Below are positions 5,136 to 7,253 of a stretch of 7,253 bases of DNA, piece after piece. The translations under genes were made by a program, and so were the position numbers. Position 1 is the first letter of the stretch. Each line of letters begins with the position of its first letter. Source of the DNA: Pseudomonadota bacterium (lineage in GTDB: Bacteria; Desulfobacterota; Desulfovibrionia; Desulfovibrionales; Desulfovibrionaceae); contig JAEWPX010000083.1 of assembly GCA_023399375.1 (NCBI GenBank), positions 1 to 7,253 on the forward strand, read 5' to 3'. The notes under the pieces were generated by a model. It made no database searches, had not been told where the DNA came from, and was given only the letters and a program-made list of their open reading frames with translations.

Positions 5136-7067
5136 ATGCCAGCGACCATCCCCCCCAAGCCCCAGACGCCGTGCCTTCCCGTGGACATCGGCGAACTCGA
5201 CATCTACCTTTTCGGCCAGGGTCAGCACTGGGATCTCTACCGCGTGCTCGGCGCGCATCCCCACGACGGCCCCGAAGGCCCGGGCTACCGCTTCGCGGTC
5301 TGGGCCCCCAACGCCAGGGGCGTTTCCGTGGTCGGCGACTTCAACGACTGGACACCGGGGCTGCACAAGCTCCATCCCGTGGCCGCCTCGGGCATCTGGG
5401 CCGGGTACATTCCGGGCTTCGTCCACGGCGCGCTCTACAAGTTCTCCGTGGTGCAAAAAAGCGGCAACACGGTGGAAAAGACCGACCCGTTCGCCTTTTT
5501 CGCCGAGATGCGCCCGGGCGTGGCCTCCCGTGCCTGGAGCCTCGACGCCTACGCCTGGAACGACGCCGCCTGGATGGCGGCGCGCCGGGAAAATGGCCTG
5601 CCGCTCAATGACGCCGTCTCCGTCTACGAGGTCCACGCCGGCTCCTGGCGCTGGCAAACCAAGGACTACGGCTCGTTTTATTCCTACCGCGACCTGGCCG
5701 AGCAGCTCGTGCCCTACGTCAGGGACCTGGGTTTCACCCACATCGAATTCATGCCCCTGGCCGAGCATCCCCTGGACGAGTCCTGGGGCTACCAGACCGG
5801 ACACTATTTCGCCCCGACCTCGCGCTTCGGCACGCCCGAGGACCTGCGCTCCCTGATCGACGCCTGCCACCAGGCCGGCATCGGCGTCATCCTCGACTGG
5901 GTGCCCGGGCATTTCCCCAAGGACTCCTGGTGCCTGGGCCGCTTTGACGGCACCGGACTTTTTGAGCACGAGGACCCGCGCCAGGGCGAACACCCCGACT
6001 GGGGCACCTATGTCTTCAACTACGGCCGCCACGAGGTGCGCAACTTTCTCCTCGCCAACGCCCTCTACTGGTTCAAGGAATTCCATATCGACGGCATCCG
6101 CATCGACGCCGTGGCCAGCATGCTCTACCTCGATTACTCGCGCGACGAAGGGGAGTGGATTCCCAACAAATACGGCGGCAAGGAGAACATTGACGCCATC
6201 GATTTCCTGCGCGACCTCAACGTCGTGGTGCACGAACATTTCCCCGGCGCGGCCATGATCGCCGAGGAATCCACCTCCTGGGCCGGCGTCTCCCGCCCGG
6301 TCTACACCGGGGGCCTCGGGTTCACCTTCAAGTGGAACATGGGCTGGATGAACGACACCCTGGACTACTTCGCCAAGGATCCGGTGTTCCGTTCCTACCA
6401 CCAGAACCAGCTCACCTTTTCCATGCTCTACGCCTTTCATGAGAACTTCATTCTGCCGCTGTCCCACGACGAGGTCACCCACGGCAAGGGCGCGCTCATT
6501 TCCAAGATGCCGGGCGACCAATGGCAGCAGATGGCCAACCTGCGCCTTTTTCTCTCCTACATGTGGGCGCACCCCGGCAAGAAGCTCGTGTTCATGGGCT
6601 GCGAGTTCGGCCAGTGGAAGGAATGGAATTCCCATGAGCCCCTCGATTGGGTGCTGACGGAATTCCCCGCCCACCAGGGAGCCATGTCCCTCGTGCGCTC
6701 GCTCAACGTCCTGCACAAGGCCTACCCGGCCATGCACGTGCGCGACAACGACTGGACCGGCTTCGAGTGGGTCGATCTCTCCGATTACGCCTCCTCCGTC
6801 ATCACCTTCCTGCGCAAGGCCCCGGACGGATCGCAGATCCTCTGGGCCTTCAACCTCACGCCCATCATCCGCGAAGACTATACCGTGGGCTGCCGCGTCC
6901 CCGGATTCTGGAAGGAAATCTTCAATTCCGACTCGGCGTTCTTCGGCGGCACGGACAGCGGCAACGGCGGCGGCGTCATGGCCAAGCCCGCCACCGTCGG
7001 CGGCTGGCCCCATTACCTGTCCCTCACCCTGCCTCCGCTCGCCGCCGTCGCATTCACGCCGGAGTAA
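5136..7067 (+). CDS. glgB: 1,4-alpha-glucan branching enzyme (family GH13)
   Basis: GlgB cuts alpha-1,4-glucan and re-attaches the fragment through an alpha-1,6 bond, making the branches of glycogen on chains built by GlgA. It has 643 residues. A single N-terminal carbohydrate-binding (CBM48) domain spans roughly 35-130 (YRFAVWAPNARGVSVVGDFNDW); the extra N-terminal domain of the longer E. coli-type enzyme (about 730) is absent. The GH13 barrel follows: YEVHAGSW (164-171), DWVPGHF (254-260), GIRIDAVASML (320-330) with nucleophile D324, IAEEST (375-380) with acid/base E377, and SHDEVTHGK (443-451) with transition-state residue D445. The C-terminal beta domain runs from about 545 to the end. 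All catalytic residues are present. It follows glgA with 143 bases between and is followed immediately by two hairpins, so it is probably the last gene of the transcript. Confidence 0.97.
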   Translation: MPATIPPKPQTPCLPVDIGELDIYLFGQGQHWDLYRVLGAHPHDGPEGPGYRFAVWAPNARGVSVVGDFNDWTPGLHKLHPVAASGIWAGYIPGFVHGALYKFSVVQKSGNTVEKTDPFAFFAEMRPGVASRAWSLDAYAWNDAAWMAARRENGLPLNDAVSVYEVHAGSWRWQTKDYGSFYSYRDLAEQLVPYVRDLGFTHIEFMPLAEHPLDESWGYQTGHYFAPTSRFGTPEDLRSLIDACHQAGIGVILDWVPGHFPKDSWCLGRFDGTGLFEHEDPRQGEHPDWGTYVFNYGRHEVRNFLLANALYWFKEFHIDGIRIDAVASMLYLDYSRDEGEWIPNKYGGKENIDAIDFLRDLNVVVHEHFPGAAMIAEESTSWAGVSRPVYTGGLGFTFKWNMGWMNDTLDYFAKDPVFRSYHQNQLTFSMLYAFHENFILPLSHDEVTHGKGALISKMPGDQWQQMANLRLFLSYMWAHPGKKLVFMGCEFGQWKEWNSHEPLDWVLTEFPAHQGAMSLVRSLNVLHKAYPAMHVRDNDWTGFEWVDLSDYASSVITFLRKAPDGSQILWAFNLTPIIREDYTVGCRVPGFWKEIFNSDSAFFGGTDSGNGGGVMAKPATVGGWPHYLSLTLPPLAAVAFTPE

Positions 7068-7072
7068 GAATC

Positions 7073-7095
7073 GGGAGGAGGCGTTGCCTCCTCCC
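7073..7095 (+). terminator. First hairpin after glgB
   Basis: GGGAGGAGGC (7073-7082) and GCCTCCTCCC (7086-7095) form a perfect 10-bp stem with a GTT triloop, 5 bases after the glgB stop. No T-run follows, so it is not a classic intrinsic terminator. It may act with the next hairpin, or protect the 3' end of the mRNA. Confidence 0.65.
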
Positions 7096-7108
7096 AGACT
7101 CTCCTCCA

Positions 7109-7131
7109 CTGGGGGGAGGCACTCCCCCCAG
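7109..7131 (+). terminator. Second hairpin after glgB
   Basis: CTGGGGGGAG (7109-7118) and CTCCCCCCAG (7122-7131) form a second perfect 10-bp stem with a GCA triloop, 13 bases after the first. The six G-C pairs in a row make it very stable. It is followed by a GC-rich run, not T residues. The pair looks like a bidirectional terminator or an extragenic palindromic repeat. Confidence 0.65.
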
Positions 7132-7195
7132 GCCCCCCGATCGGCGTGGTGTGGCGGGAATGGCTGCGGTCACCGCTGGCATGGGTGTTGGCGCT

Positions 7196-7253
7196 ATGAA
7201 GACGGGGCCGGAATTTCGCCTGCCGCTGCAGCCGCTGTCGCGGCAGGCTCGGC
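7196..7253 (+). CDS. Possible start of the next gene (cut by window), unrecognised
   Basis: From ATG 7196 the frame is open to the window end (19 codons, beginning MKTGPEFRLPL), and 16 of 19 codons end in G or C, as in the real genes here. Alternative in-frame starts are GTG 7151 and ATG 7160 or 7181. None has a clear ribosome binding site, and the fragment resembles no family I recognise. A competing reading is the 3' end of a minus-strand gene with a stop at 7196-7194 and an Ala-rich tail; its codons end in G or C less often. Weak call. Confidence 0.25.
   Translation, partial: MKTGPEFRLPLQPLSRQAR

Noticed and set aside
4989..7109. Open frame of 706 codons on the minus strand, antisense to all of glgB
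   Set aside because: It shares triplet phase with glgB, and its openness only reflects the absence of TTA, CTA and TCA codons in glgB. GlgB motifs are complete on the plus strand.
1..7253. A new defence, mobile or biosynthetic system
   Set aside because: All clear genes belong to well-known families (GT2, YrdC, GT9, Nudix, GlgA, GlgB). No transposase, integrase, CRISPR repeats, toxin-antitoxin pair or unexplained gene cluster was seen.

Overview
The window is GC-rich DNA, probably from a deltaproteobacterial sulfate reducer of the Desulfovibrio/Solidesulfovibrio type. That placement is inferred from codon style, gene repertoire and the GC-rich tandem hairpins at the right end, and cannot be proven here. 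The real genes almost never use TTA, CTA or TCA codons. This leaves very long but meaningless open frames on their antisense strands.

Left part (1-2855). A family 2 glycosyltransferase with a long helical N-terminal region runs leftwards off the window edge (1-1108, minus). About 160 bases of shared upstream DNA separate it from a divergent threonylcarbamoyl-AMP synthase (YrdC/Sua5 fold) gene (1269-1907, plus). This spacer holds an 11-bp hairpin and a 12-bp palindrome just ahead of the YrdC start. The YrdC gene overlaps by 36 bp, tail to tail, a family 9 (heptosyltransferase-like) glycosyltransferase gene on the minus strand (1872-2801). Both glycosyltransferases suggest surface-polysaccharide or LPS work.

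Right part (2856-7253). An AT-rich island separates the family 9 gene from a rightward group: a Nudix hydrolase resembling ADP-ribose pyrophosphatases (2929-3387), glycogen synthase glgA (3535-4992) and glycogen branching enzyme glgB (5136-7067). GlgA extends alpha-1,4-glucan from a nucleotide-glucose and GlgB adds the alpha-1,6 branches. No glgC (ADP-glucose pyrophosphorylase), phosphorylase or debranching enzyme lies in the window. The Nudix enzyme beside glgA could affect the ADP-sugar supply, but that is only an inference from position and family. Two consecutive perfect 10-bp hairpins follow glgB and probably end transcription. After them a possible next gene begins but is cut by the window edge.

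I see no mobile element, CRISPR array, tRNA or rRNA, and no clear candidate for a new multi-gene system. The most unusual structures are the tandem hairpin element after glgB and the related-looking hairpin in the yrdC leader.
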